Positions 42,531 to 52,600 of a stretch of DNA of 64,000 nucleotides are shown one piece after another; positions within the stretch are counted from its first letter, which is position 1, and each line of letters opens with the position of its first letter. The translations under genes and the position numbers were made by a program. Source of the stretch: Eriocheir sinensis (lineage: Eukaryota; Arthropoda; Malacostraca; Decapoda; Varunidae); assembly GCF_024679095.1 (NCBI RefSeq), contig NW_026111757.1, positions 180,001 through 244,000 on the forward strand, written 5' to 3'. The notes below the pieces were generated by a model. The model searched no databases. It was not told the origin of the DNA and saw only the letters and a program-made list of their open reading frames with translations.

Positions 42531-43017
42531 GAAAAGGCGGTGGTGACGGTCCCGTCGTCGTCACCGTTCCTTCATCAGATGAGGAGGAAGAGGAGGAGGT
42601 CCGTTGCACATGTTGCATGTTCATGAGGATATGACGGGCATTGTAATTGTCGTTGACGGGAGAGTAAGCGGAGGTGAGAGTGCCGTATACGGAATGGAGA
42701 ATGGTAGTACAGTGGTTGTGATCATTGAGAGATGCTTCTCTAGCGTTCTTCATAGTGTTCTCGCTACCTTTATTGTTGGATACAACGTGAATAGAATCAC
42801 CACTAGTTTTCATGACTAAATCATTATCATATAATCTTATTGATCTTTCACAACCTTCATCGGAAACCACACTGTCGAAAACACCATACTTTAATGCATG
42901 TATCAGTTCATCATAACACGTGTTGATTGAATCCAATTCTAACACTTCTTCTCGGCCGGTATAGTCTGTGTCCACAGTCACACACCCATCATCCGTTTGG
43001 TAATCGCTGAGGTCCAT
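42505..43017 (-). CDS. unknown acidic virus-like protein
   Basis: ATG 43017, 170 residues, acidic at the N-terminus (DLSDYQTDDGCVTVDTDY), with a Ser-rich run near residue 140. The end overlaps, in a different frame, the front of the broken helicase part. The start overlaps the previous minus-strand frame by 40 bases, so it may instead be one gene with 42978-43337 joined by a frameshift. Confidence 0.5.
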   Translation of the reverse strand: MDLSDYQTDDGCVTVDTDYTGREEVLELDSINTCYDELIHALKYGVFDSVVSDEGCERSIRLYDNDLVMKTSGDSIHVVSNNKGSENTMKNAREASLNDHNHCTTILHSVYGTLTSAYSPVNDNYNARHILMNMQHVQRTSSSSSSSDEGTVTTTGPSPPPFRKKSMNIL

Positions 43018-43337
43018 GCTTTACCGGGTGTGAAGCTAAACGTTGCTCCGTTGGTGAACTTACTTGTCGTGAAAGACCCAGTCTCATCATATTCACTGGT
43101 CAGAAACTCTCGACTCAGAATTGCCATGTCGACCAGCTCAGGATTGACAACGCTCAACACGTTAAGATTTTCTAAGCCGCCGCCGCCGCCACCACCTTGT
43201 TGATGGTGGTGTTTGGCAATGTCAATATGCAGGTTCCGGAGATGAATGAGAGGTACCGTATTGCGGAGACACTCTGAAATCATTTTCTCAGAAACAAATT
43301 TAGTCTTCCGAAGCTTCAGATTCTGTTCACACTCCAA
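42978..43337 (-). CDS. unknown virus-like protein, 5' end in repeats
   Basis: The first 18 codons of the open frame are encoded by an hr-like repeat unit. The first ATG inside unique sequence is near 43283 (MISECLRNTV). Contains a Gly run (HHHQQGGGGGGG) and a segment ELVDMAILSREFLTSEYDE. The N-terminus has probably been lost at the repeat junction near 43300. Confidence 0.45.
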   Translation of the reverse strand: MECEQNLKLRKTKFVSEKMISECLRNTVPLIHLRNLHIDIAKHHHQQGGGGGGGLENLNVLSVVNPELVDMAILSREFLTSEYDETGSFTTSKFTNGATFSFTPGKAWTSAITKRMMGV

Positions 43338-43645
43338 TTAAGAATTGGAGGCATCATAACTCAAAAACACACATTCGCCTTAAGGGATCAAAGTGAATGT
43401 GTGTTTTAGTCTTCCGAAGCTTCAGATTCTGTTCACACTCCAATTAAGAATTGGATGCATCATAACTCAAAAACACACATTCGCCTTAAGGGATCGAAGT
43501 GAATGTGTGTTTTAGTCTTCCGGAGCTTCAGATTCTGTTAACACTTCAATTAAGAATTGGATGCATCATAACTGAAAAACACACATTCGCCTTAAGGGAT
43601 CGAAGTGAATGTGTGTTTTAGTCTTCAGGCTTCTTCCGATTCTTT
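43290..43645. repeat. hr-like palindromic repeats
   Basis: Three units of about 120 bp: TCTTCCGAAGCTTCAGATTC, CTCCAATTAAGAATTGGATG, then the inverted pair CACACATTCGCC / GTGAATGTGTG. Each unit contains two dyads: AATTAAGAATT and the ACACATTC / GAATGTGT arms. Confidence 0.9.
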
Positions 43646-43939
43646 TAAAACTCAAATTTGAAGATTTGATTTGACAAATTTAATACACCCATGGGAAGCC
43701 GAACGCAGAAGAGACAATAAGAAAAGTCAAAGACACATTCATCTCGATTAGTTTATTCTCAGTTACGTTATTACATCTGGATCTGTATCAAATTATCATC
43801 AACTACATCAACTACAAAGTCATTATATAGTTTGTATTATGTAACAGTGTAATGTAGTCTAACCTTGATTGAGTTGCATGTATGTCTTTGTCTTGCGAAG
43901 CTTCCGATTCTGAAATCAGTTATCGTCAAATATCTCGAG

Positions 43940-44570
43940 GTCTCCGTCCGATTCTGATCTAGCGAAGTTTGCTACCGCATTTCGCTACTTGTCAATTCAC
44001 CGTTGCCAGCAACGAGTAAAGTCAGCCGAGACCCTGTGAGCCACTGCAGCTCGCTAGCAGCTCACCCCCCACCGTGTTGAACCCCACCGCCCAACACCCG
44101 AGCCGAGAAACTCTCGGCTAACTGGCCGGGAGTGACCCGATGAGGTGTTCCCCCCCCTAAAATGTCCACTTACGGCTCAAACCGGGCGACCGGACCGCCC
44201 GATTCTGCACCTGTTAGGGATGAAATGCGTGACGCGAGCGCGCCGATATCGTGAGTTACCACTGAAAGTCAGAATGCGACGCTTCCTCCGCCCGATTTGG
44301 AGCGTAGGGATAACTGAACTATTTTAACGGATGGGTTTCGGTCACGACGGTCGACGATTTGGACCATTCGGGAGGCAGAATCGGTCGCGCTCGTCACCCT
44401 ATATGTTCACAGGTGTGCTCAAGGCACTTCGCTACACGCTAGATGCGCTACTAAGGTGACTTAGGACCGTCACTGGTAACGCTGGGGAGGTCGTCGTCAA
44501 AAAACCCGCATAGCCCTTACACCCCCGCTTACCCTCCAACCCCCGCATCTCTTAATTTTAAGAATCGGGC
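43940..44570. other. GC-rich unique insert of unknown origin
   Basis: About 600 bp with clearly higher GC than its surroundings. Contains a perfect short hairpin (AGCCGAGA, loop AAC, TCTCGGCT near 44101-44120). Open frames are short. No rRNA, tRNA or protein similarity is recognised. Confidence 0.5.
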
Positions 44571-44574
44571 ATTT

Positions 44575-44745
44575 TCAAACACATGTTCACCTCACACAAG
44601 GTTAGACGACATTCAGTACGAACTAGATTCAGAATCGAAAGCTTCGGAAGACAAAGACACACATTCACCTCACACAAGGTTAGACGACATTCAGTACGAA
44701 CTAGATTCAGAATCGGAAGCTTCGGAAGACAAAGACACACATTCA
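44575..44745 (-). repeat. 78-bp repeats, two units
   Basis: Two units of the array 1/2 family in reverse orientation (AGAATCGGAAGCTTCGGAAG, ACAAAGACACACATTCACC). They abut the C-terminal acidic tail of the gene at 44743-45474. Confidence 0.92.
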
Positions 44746-45474
44746 CCTATTAGCATCATCATCGTCGTCATTCTCCTCCTCCTCCTCCTCCTCTTCGGAA
44801 GTTGAAGAGTCATCATGCCGGCGTCGCCGCCGCTGGTGTTCTTCGTCTCCGAATCCTCCTACCTATTTTTTCTTGGTGTAATTCCACCATCGATTTTTTA
44901 ACGAGTCAGCTGCCTGCGGGGGCAGATTAGCCACCCCACCAGTGGGAGAGAGACAATGCATCATGAAGTAATAAGCGCTCTGGAACATACCCGTTGTGAA
45001 AAACGACATTTTTTCAAGTGATAAAATAGAATGGAGATAGCGAGTCAACATTAGCAGGTTGTCGTGACTTATTGGTAACTTAGAGACATCAACGGAATTG
45101 GGAAGATAGACGATATCATCTGCTTGTTCGTCTCGGATGGGCATGTTCATCGTTTTGTGCTCAACGATAGATTTTAAAGCTTTGATTAATTCTCGACGCT
45201 GAGATTCAATGGTTTGATTTTTGTTATGTCCTTCTCCTTTCTTATTGCTCTTCTTCTCAAAGGCTATGGCATTTTCAAGGATGTTAATATTGACGTCTAT
45301 GAGTAAGTTTCGAATACTAGGTAATCGACCATCACCTCTGTACTTGTCGTGGACGAACCGCATCACTCTACTCAACACGTGAATGGCATCGGCACTGGTG
45401 TATTTCCCTCCGCCTCTATTGTCCAACAAGTCTAAGATTCTCGGACAGAAAAGAGTGGTGATGTGTTCCTTCAA
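44743..45474 (-). pseudogene. virus-like protein with internal amber stop before an NLS-like tail
   Basis: Open on the minus strand from about 45474 (no ATG until residue 38; the 5' end runs into the repeat array at 45480) to TAG at 44865-44863. In the same frame after the TAG a further 39 codons follow: GGFGDEEHQRRRRRRHDD, then a Glu/Asp run, ending at TGA 44745-44743. The basic-acidic tail looks genuine, so the TAG is probably a nonsense mutation. Function unknown. Confidence 0.55.
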
Positions 45475-45479
45475 CTGAT

Positions 45480-46560
45480 CTAACTCATGGAGGTAACACC
45501 CCTGTGATTGATAGGAGAGACAACACCAATTCGCGCGTTATTTGTTTAACACCCCTGTAATTTAGCATGTGTAGATAAGAGGGAGGAGACGTCACCAATT
45601 CGCGCGTTACTTCCTGTGTGTCTTTAACACCTATAACACCCTTGTAATTTAGCATGTGTCAATAAGAGGGAGAAGAAGGAGACTACGTCACCAATTCGCG
45701 CGTTACTTCCTGTGTGTCTTTAACACCCCTGTAATTTAGCATGTGTCAATAAGAGGGAGGAGAAGGAGACTACGTCACCAATTCGCGCGTTGTTTCCTGT
45801 ATGTCTTTACCACCCTTGTGATTTAGCATGTGTTAATAAGAGATACTGATTGATAGGAGGAGACTAACGTCACCAATTCGCATTGTGATTTAGCATGTGT
45901 TAATAAGAGATACTGATTGATAGGAGGAGACTAACGTCACCAATTCGCGCGTTGCTTCCTGTATATCTTTACCACCCACAAATTCGCGTGTTGCTTCCTG
46001 TGTCTTTAACACCCTTGTAATTTAGCATGTCTCAATAAGAGGGAGGAGAAGGAGACTACGTCACCAATTCGCGCGTTACTTCCTGTGTGTCTTTAACACC
46101 CCTGTTATTTATCATGTGTCAATAAGAGGTGGGAGGAGTCTACGTCACCACGTCGCGCGTTGCTTATTGTGTGTCTTTAAAAATCGCGCGTTGCTTCCTC
46201 ACCAATTCGCGTGTTACTTCCTGTGTGTCTTTAACACCCCTGTAATTTAGCATGTGTCAATAAGAGGGAGGAGAAGGAGACTACGTCACCAATTCGCGCG
46301 TTGTTTCCTGTGTGTCTTTACCACCCTTGTGATTTAGCATGTTTTAATAAAAGGAGAGAAGAAGACTACGTCACCAATTCGCGCGTTGGTGCGTTGCTTC
46401 CTGTTACCACCCTTGTAATTTAGCACGTGTCAATAAGAGGGAGGAGAAGGAGACTACGTCACCAATTCGCGCGTTACTTCCTGTGTGTCTTTAACACCCC
46501 TGTAATTTAGCATGTGTCAATAAGAGGGAGAAGAAGGAGACTCGTCACCAATTCGCGCAA
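45480..46560 (+). repeat. 88-bp direct repeat array
   Basis: About 11 units of 80-90 bp: AACACCCCTGTAATTTAGCA, TGTGTCAATAAGAGGGAGGA, GACTACGTCACCAATTCGCG, CGTTACTTCCTGTGTGTC. Each unit carries one TACGTCAC site (CRE-like, reverse orientation) and an AATTCGCGCG stretch. No coding potential. Confidence 0.93.
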
Positions 46561-46689
46561 CGTCAGTGAAGAGAGATGGACGGCACAAGCGAGTAGAATT
46601 GGTGCCCGTTAAGACTGAAAATATACATTCACATCATGAAAACAAACACTACATTCACACTAAGCAATTTTTTTCTCTTATAGTTGAGA

Positions 46690-47500
46690 ATGTACGAGAG
46701 CGGGACGCTGAATGCTGGGTTCAGAGCGGAAGGGTGAATGTGTGTTTTAGACTCGCCACTAGCCCGATTATGAGGCGAGCGGGACGCTGAATGCTGGGTT
46801 GAGAGCGGAAGGGTGAATGTGTGTTTTAGACTCGCCAGTAGCCCGATTCTGAGGCGAGCGGGACGCTGAATACTGTGTTCAGATAGGAAGGGTGAATGTG
46901 TTTTTTAGTCTCTCCACTAGCCTTATTCTTAGGCGAGCGGGACGCTGAATGCTGGGTTGAGAGCGGAAGGGTGAATGTGTGTTTTAGACTCGCCAGTAGC
47001 CCGATTCTGAGGCGAGCGGGACGCTGAATACTGGGTTGAGAGTGGAAGGGTGAATGTGTGTTTTAGACTCGCCAGTAGCCCGATTCTGAGGCGAGCGGGA
47101 CGCTGAATGCTGAGTTAAGAGCGGAATGGAGAATGTGTGTTTTAGACTCGCCAGTAGCCCGATTCTGAGGCGAGCGGGACGCTGAATGCTCAGTTAAGAG
47201 CGGAAGGGTGAATGTGTTTTAGACTCTCCAGTAGCCCGATTCTGAGGCGAGCGGGACGCTGAATGCTGGGTTGAGAGCGGAAGGGTGAATGTGTGTTTTA
47301 GACTCGCCAGTAGCCCGATTCTGAGGCGAGCGGGACGCTGAATGCTGGGTTGAGAGCGGAAGGGTGAATGTGTGTTTTAGACTCTCCAGTAGCCCGATTC
47401 TGAGGCGAGCGGGACGCTGAATGCTGGGTTGAGAGCGAAAGAGTGAATGTGTGTTTTAGACTGGCCAGTAGCCCGATTCTGAGGCGAGCGGGACGCTCGC
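46690..47500 (+). repeat. 78-bp GC-richer direct repeat array
   Basis: About ten units of GAGGCGAGCGGGACGCTGAA, GCTGGGTTGAGAGCGGAAGG, GTGAATGTGTGTTTTAGACT and CGCCAGTAGCCCGATTCT. It keeps the GTGAATGTGTGTTTTAG core of the hr-like family and the GGGACGCT...CCCGATTCT ends, so it is a diverged branch of the same repeat superfamily. Confidence 0.93.
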
Positions 47501-48085
47501 CTCAATATTGTGACTACGTCACAATATTGTTACGTCACTACTATATGTGTAATTAACACCCTCGTGTTTTTGCAGGTGATTATCACCCTCGTGTTATTAT
47601 TAGACTACGTCACAGTGTTATTATGTCACTACTATATGTGCAATTAACACCTTCGTGTTTTTTGCAGGTGATTATCACCCTCGTGTTATTTCTAGACTAT
47701 GTCACAGTATTGTTACATCACTACTATTTTTGCAGATAATTTAAAGACTACGTCACAGTATACCTCATTACTATATGTGCAATTAACACCCTCGTCATCT
47801 TGCAGGTGATTATCACCCTCATGATATTACTAGACTACGTCACAGTATTGTTACATCACTACTATTTTTGCAGATAATTTAGAGACTACGTCACAATATT
47901 GTTACGTCACTATTATATGTGCAATTAACACCCTCGTGATTTTGCAGGTGATTATCACCCTCATGATATTACTAGACTACGTCACAGTATTGTTACATCA
48001 CTACTATTTTTGCAGAATCTAGAGACTACGTCACAATATTGTTACGTCACTATTATATGTGCAATTAACACCCTCGTGATTTTGC
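47500..48085 (-). repeat. TGACGTAG-type repeat array, left of gene block
   Basis: About six partial units of a 90-bp repeat (ACTACGTCACAGTATTGTTA, ATTAACACCCTCGTG, GCAGGTGATTATCACCCTCG) in the opposite orientation to 50165-50680. GGTGATTATCACC is a perfect 13-base palindrome in each unit. CRE-like TGACGTA sites occur about twice per unit. Confidence 0.9.
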
Positions 48086-48285
48086 GGAAGAACAATGTAT
48101 TTACAATCAGCAGCAGCAACGTCAAAAACAAGCACAGGCAAGTCGTCAGTATCCTCATTATGACGCTTGGTATTCGCCTTCTTATTACCAGGAACTGCAA
48201 CCAATTTGCGGGTGATGAGGACACTCGTCTTAACACGCCATAGCTGATTTTCAGTCGTCTCCTCTTCAACGAAGGAACAAGCTCA

Positions 48286-48636
48286 TTACCGATTGGAATC
48301 GACCTCCTCCTTCACTGGAACCGACTCCTCCTCTGGAACTGGAACCGACTCCTCCTCTGGAACTGGAACCATCTCCTCCTCTGGAACTGGAACCGACTCC
48401 TCCTCTGGAACATCCTCCTCCTCCTCCTCCTCTTCACCAGGTGCGTAGACTGGAATGTCCACCTCATTATCCTCCTCCTCCTCCTCCTCCTCCTCGTTGT
48501 TGTTGTCGTCTTCTTCGTCATCCTGTTCCTCCTCTTCCTCTTCGTTATCGTCATCCTCTTCCTCTTCGTTATCGTCCTCGTCGTCGTCATCGTCATCCTC
48601 CTCCTCCTCCTCCTCGTTGACTACGTCATCGGTCAT
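48286..48636 (-). CDS. extremely acidic repeat protein
   Basis: ATG 48636, 116 residues; the first 70 are almost only Glu, Asp and Asn, followed by repeated VPVPEEE(S/M) units. The ATG overlaps the stop of the preceding minus-strand gene by four bases (ATGA), which supports coding or a frameshift continuation of that gene. Could mimic DNA as acidic viral proteins do; that is speculation. Confidence 0.5.
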   Translation of the reverse strand: MTDDVVNEEEEEEDDDDDDEDDNEEEEDDDNEEEEEEQDDEEDDNNNEEEEEEEEDNEVDIPVYAPGEEEEEEEDVPEEESVPVPEEEMVPVPEEESVPVPEEESVPVKEEVDSNR

Positions 48637-48998
48637 TCAACCGGACTGTACAAGGGGTACCCATCCTCATCGACATTTTCACTGATAACGACTGGATCAT
48701 ACCTGTTATCGATGAACTTGAAGACACAAGGTGAAACCTCTTCTTTGAATGCAGCTGCTTTGTTATTGATGACGTGTGAATCCATGATGTTCATGTCATC
48801 GTCCAACAGAGCGAATTCCCTGATGACGAAGGGATGGTGTTGTCTGAAGATCAATGTGGTCCTGCCATGTTGCAATTCGCGGTGGGTGAAGGGCTTTGAG
48901 CACACCACACAATCATACTTGTGATAGTAGCACATGAGATTACGTGCCATAGTGTAAGCCCACAAACACAGTAAGTCAGACGTGCACATTGGAATCAT
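48633..48998 (-). CDS. unknown virus-like protein with CxxC...H motif
   Basis: Probable ATG at 48998-48996 (the frame is open to 49013). About 121 residues with CYYHKYDCVVCSKPFTH, a possible zinc-binding site, and FALLDDDMNIMDSHV. Its start codon lies in the CATG shared with the divergent gene at 48997. Followed on the same strand by the acidic ORF. Confidence 0.55.
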   Translation of the reverse strand: MIPMCTSDLLCLWAYTMARNLMCYYHKYDCVVCSKPFTHRELQHGRTTLIFRQHHPFVIREFALLDDDMNIMDSHVINNKAAAFKEEVSPCVFKFIDNRYDPVVISENVDEDGYPLYSPVE

Positions 48999-49604
48999 GA
49001 ACGAGTTAAACAAAGACTCATACGATAAAAGACATCTTTACATAGCGTCCAAACTTTTAGCGATTAAAGAAATGAACCAAAAGAGTGTTCATTCGATCAC
49101 ATACGATTATTTACTGGCCGCGAATGGAATCAAGTCCCATTTGCACGTAGCGGCGAATGTATTGTGCAAATTCCTTAAAAACGATTCCATTGAAATCTTT
49201 TTAAACTCGAGTCTCATGCAACGCGGGTTATTCGTGTCGTTCGTGTTGAACAACATTCTCTTTAGATGTATCTCGAAAGACAACAAGATTTCATCTTTAA
49301 GTGAAACAGATAAAAAAATTTTTTTAACCTGATCGACTTCTGTGTTGAAATTAAAAAGGCTTTCAATCTAATGGGGTACAACAAGGCTAAACGACTATAC
49401 GGAACTGAGAAACCTGATGAATTGAGTCAACAGGCGGACTGGGCCATCGCACAAACTGTCATCGGTGCTTACAAACAATTGAGGACCGCCTCTCTTGAAA
49501 ATAAATACTATTTCAAAACAGCATCGTATCCAAAAACGAAGCCAAATTTAAACGAGATTATCAACGGGGTTAGTGTCATGTACAAGTCTTTCAAAAATAC
49601 ATAG
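48997..49604 (+). pseudogene. unknown virus-like gene, frameshift in A7T7
   Basis: ATG 48997 (MNELNKDSYDKRHLYIASKL). The frame ends at 49332 just after an A7T7 run (49312-49325). Good protein reading continues in another frame to 49604 (for example LYGTEKPDELSQQADWAIAQ). One base in the run explains it. Mainly helical, no motif recognised. Confidence 0.6.
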
Positions 49605-49627
49605 TGTGAGAAAGCTGACTCTTAAAT

Positions 49628-50179
49628 TTGTCAGACGATAAGATAAGAGCGTACGTCTTGAAAGAAGTAATGAGTCACGACAAATTGAAGCGTGTCAATG
49701 GTGACACTAGCACTGCCTTGCGGTTCGCAGGTTTAGTTATCGCTTACAAGAAGTTCCTTTGGGATGTGAAGCGACCATCGCAGCATTCTTCCCCACCACC
49801 ATTACCTACCGAAAGAGAGTGTTTGATTTTAACGGACACGATCATGCGCTCCTCGTCGTCATTGGCTAACGATCCAAGTAAACCCTTTGTTGATTTTATA
49901 GCCGGTAAAAACAATAACAGTGAATACAACGACAAAACCAACAACGATATACTGACTAGTATTCTTAGAGGTGTTAAGTCAATTCACGTATTCGTTCGCA
50001 ACTTTATCGTCAATGCCGTTCAGAGCATACTGGATATATTTCTCTCGCTTCTGGGTGTCTCCTCGGACGATTACTCTCGTAACATACCTGTGGTATTAGG
50101 TGTCGATATTTTACTGCATAAATCTTTGGCTATGTTTGTTAAACAAATCAAATCGTTGAGTGGATTTGACGTAGTCTAA
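49628..50179 (+). CDS. unknown virus-like protein ending in a repeat
   Basis: 183 codons, open from a TTG; the first ATG is 14 codons in (MSHDKLKRVNGDT). Contains a hydrophobic stretch IVNAVQSILDIFLSLLGVSS that may be a buried or membrane helix. The frame ends GFDVV then TAA, where GACGTAGTCTAA already belongs to the repeat array, so the C-terminus is probably not native. Confidence 0.5.
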   Translation: MSDDKIRAYVLKEVMSHDKLKRVNGDTSTALRFAGLVIAYKKFLWDVKRPSQHSSPPPLPTERECLILTDTIMRSSSSLANDPSKPFVDFIAGKNNNSEYNDKTNNDILTSILRGVKSIHVFVRNFIVNAVQSILDIFLSLLGVSSDDYSRNIPVVLGVDILLHKSLAMFVKQIKSLSGFDVV

Positions 50180-50680
50180 CAATAACACGAGGGTGATAAT
50201 CACCTGTAAAAAAACACGAGGGTGATAATTGCACATGTAGTAGTGACGTAACAATACTGTGACGTAGTCTAGCAATAACACGAGGGTGATAATCACCTGT
50301 AACAATACTGTGACGTAGTCACGAGGGTGATAATCACCTGCAAAAATAGTAGTGACGTAATAATACTGTGACGTAGTCTAACAATAACACGAGGGTGATA
50401 ATCACCTGTAAAACACGAGGGTGATAATTGCACATGTAGTAGTGACGTAACAATAATGTGACGTAGTCTATAACAATAACGAGGGTGATAATCACCTGCA
50501 AAATAGTAGTGACGTAACAATACTGTGACGTAGTCACAAGGGTGATAATCACCTGCAAAACACGAGGGTATAAATTGCACTAACAATCAATACTGTGACG
50601 TATTCTCTAACACGAGGGTGATAATCGCACATGTAGTGACGTAAGCAATACCTCCTATCGATACATACTGTGACGTAGTC
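50165..50680 (+). repeat. TGACGTAG-type repeat array, right of gene block
   Basis: About six partial units of GTGACGTAGTCTAACAATAA, CACGAGGGTGATAATCACCT and TGCACATGTAGTAGTGACGTA. Inverse orientation to 47500-48085, so the two arrays form an inverted repeat around the gene block 48.1-50.2 kb. Confidence 0.9.
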
Positions 50681-51060
50681 GTAGTTTGGCATATCACGCA
50701 CTTGTTAATGACGTAAGCGTGGTTATCCAATTTTGGCATGTAATAAAGGTATGCCAAATCAAGCTAAATTTGGACATTGTTGGATTCGGCACGATTGATT
50801 GAGATGACGTAAATCGTAAGGAGTGTTATGCTCATGCTAAAAATGGCAGGAAGCATTGCGTGATTTTTAGTCTTGTTGTTATTTTTCCGATCAATTGATA
50901 ATAAGGGATGGTTGTTAACACATGCCAAATTTGGGTATTGTTGTTGACAAGGTTAATAATGACACCAATGACGTAAGCAATAGCGCTGACTGCACATAAC
51001 ACTTACCTCGAAGTCCGCATGACCTTTGGTGACGTAAGCTGCCAGGGGCGTTGACCACAC
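50680..51060. other. non-coding with scattered GTGACGTAA sites
   Basis: Unique AT-rich sequence with several TGACGTAA motifs (50694 onward) and two GGCAT(G)TAA / TGCCAAAT elements. No open frame of note. Confidence 0.55.
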
Positions 51061-51147
51061 TTACTTACAAGTCCGCATGACCTTTGGTGACGTAAGCTGC
51101 CAGGGGCGTTGACCACACTTGAAGTCCGCATGACCTTTGGTGTTCAT
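51010..51147 (+). repeat. 53-bp triplicate at a gene end
   Basis: Three partial copies of AAGTCCGCATGACCTTTGGT followed by GACGTAAGCTGCCAGGGGCG. The third copy is the coding end of the minus-strand gene (51061-51501), so that gene's end was duplicated in tandem. Confidence 0.9.
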
Positions 51148-51502
51148 CAAAGGAAACTTACTGGCGTCTGAATGGACGTCAATGAAACAAACATGTTTAG
51201 CACCAGGCGAGCAGAGGTCGTATTCACTTTGATTCAATCTGTCTATCAGGAACGACATTGACTCTAAAGTATTATCGTTAACATTTCTGTCAAACAACAA
51301 TCTCGAATCAATTTGGAAGTTAATAAAGAAATTCAGACTAGCATAAATTTCTTTAGCTGTGTCGGTGATATCTGATTCTCCTGAAAGCATCATGTCGACG
51401 AGTCTGTTACGAATGACAACTTTACAATGCCACGCGAATGCTTTGTGTAAGTATGTACTGTAACATGGTATAGCACCTAAAAGGGTAGAGAGTTGTTCCA
51501 TC
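51061..51502 (-). pseudogene. virus-like gene, 3' half, cut off by a retrotransposon
   Basis: Minus-strand frame of 146 codons. The apparent start (ATG 51501-51499) is not a true start: it lies in the 5-base target duplication of the BEL element and matches the codon at 57408-57406 in the other half, in phase. The reading (HKAFAWHCKVVIRNRLVDMM, RLLFDRN) looks like a soluble protein. The end runs into the 51-kb triplicate, so the native C-terminus is uncertain. No family recognised. Confidence 0.75.
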
Positions 51503-52551
51503 TGTCAAAAATTTATTTGACAGGGAATAATAAAAAATAAAACTACAAAAAAAATGGGAGTAATTATAAGAAAAATGCTACTCCTACTTAGAGGAGAGGA
51601 CTAGATTGCACAGCTAACAGCAACAACAAAAATGCTACTCCTACTTACGAGGAGAGGACTAGATTACACAAGTAACAAATACAAAATAAGTTAACCAGCA
51701 AACTAACTTAAATAAAACGATGCTTCAAAGAGCTGCTTCGAATAGCGCTTCAGAGTGCGAGGGAAGGCAGCGAGAGAGGAAGCGAGCCTGTCAGAGGCAG
51801 CAGCTTATAGCTATTGAAAGAAGACGGGTCGGCGCTGGTTGTGATCCACCGTCGGGCTCGATATTTACTTAGACACGGCAAGCAGTCGACGCCCTGATTT
51901 CTACTACTACTACTGCCGGGATACAATACTGCTCCCGCATCACCAGCCTTACCAGATACGGCGAGCAGACACGACGCCCGGGACTACTATACTGCTACTA
52001 CAACTAGGTTCGTCGATCAACAATACTGCTGCCTGTCATTAACACCCTGATGGTTACAGCTAAGTACCTTTCTAGCATTAATCCTAATTTGGCCAAATAG
52101 GTGAGGTGTTAGGAGGGGAAAGAAATACGCACGACTCACGAGAATCGGAGACGTTGCGTATGGAATACTGTACGTACGTGGGGTGAGTCATAACGTCCAC
52201 GCGACAGAAGGGCAGTAAAGTGTTCGGCACCACGAATAAGCGGTGTCGTTACGGAGCATGAAAACAACAAACCTCAGGTAAATTATATCAATAGTTCAGA
52301 ATCACCTGAGGTTGTCATGCTAAAATAAATTAACTTTCACAACAATTCACTAAATCATTACGTTTCGCCCTTTTCAGTGGTTTGTTTAGGGTACGAGGAC
52401 AACATTCAAATAACTGGAATCCATCTCCCTTTTATGTGAGTAGAAACCTGAACACCTTTTTATAAACCCAGCATTTAACTGTGAGCCACACCTACGAAGG
52501 TGAGGGGATTTCAGAGGGTTTACCCCAATAAGTGGCTATATATTTTCCACA
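51503..52551 (+). repeat. 5' LTR
   Basis: 1049 bp, TG...CA ends. Differs from the 3' LTR by a few substitutions and small indels (for example around 52160-52185 and 52105-52115), which suggests a fairly recent insertion. Contains a tandem pair of ATGCTACTCCTACTTA motifs at about 51574 and 51631. Confidence 0.95.
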
Positions 52552-52562
52552 GTTAAAATTAA

Positions 52563-52580
52563 TGGTCCTTCGAACCGGAT
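52563..52580 (+). promoter_or_regulatory. primer-binding site
   Basis: Reverse complement ends in CCA and contains the T-arm core GGTTCGA, as a tRNA 3' end does. The position, 11 bases after the LTR, is usual. The tRNA identity cannot be set by eye. Confidence 0.85.
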
Positions 52581-52600
52581 TTCCAGTTGTTTGAATTGTA

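Noticed and set aside
44145..44327. 60-codon plus-strand frame in the GC-rich island
   Set aside because: Arg/Pro-rich composition follows from GC content; no start context or similarity.
43940..44570. Ribosomal RNA fragment, because of GC content and hairpins
   Set aside because: No conserved rRNA stretch that I can recognise is present.
48312..48685. Other frames over the acidic tract (Thr/Arg- or Ser-rich)
   Set aside because: Trinucleotide-rich sequence is open in several frames; only the 48636-start frame connects to a neighbour by an ATGA overlap.
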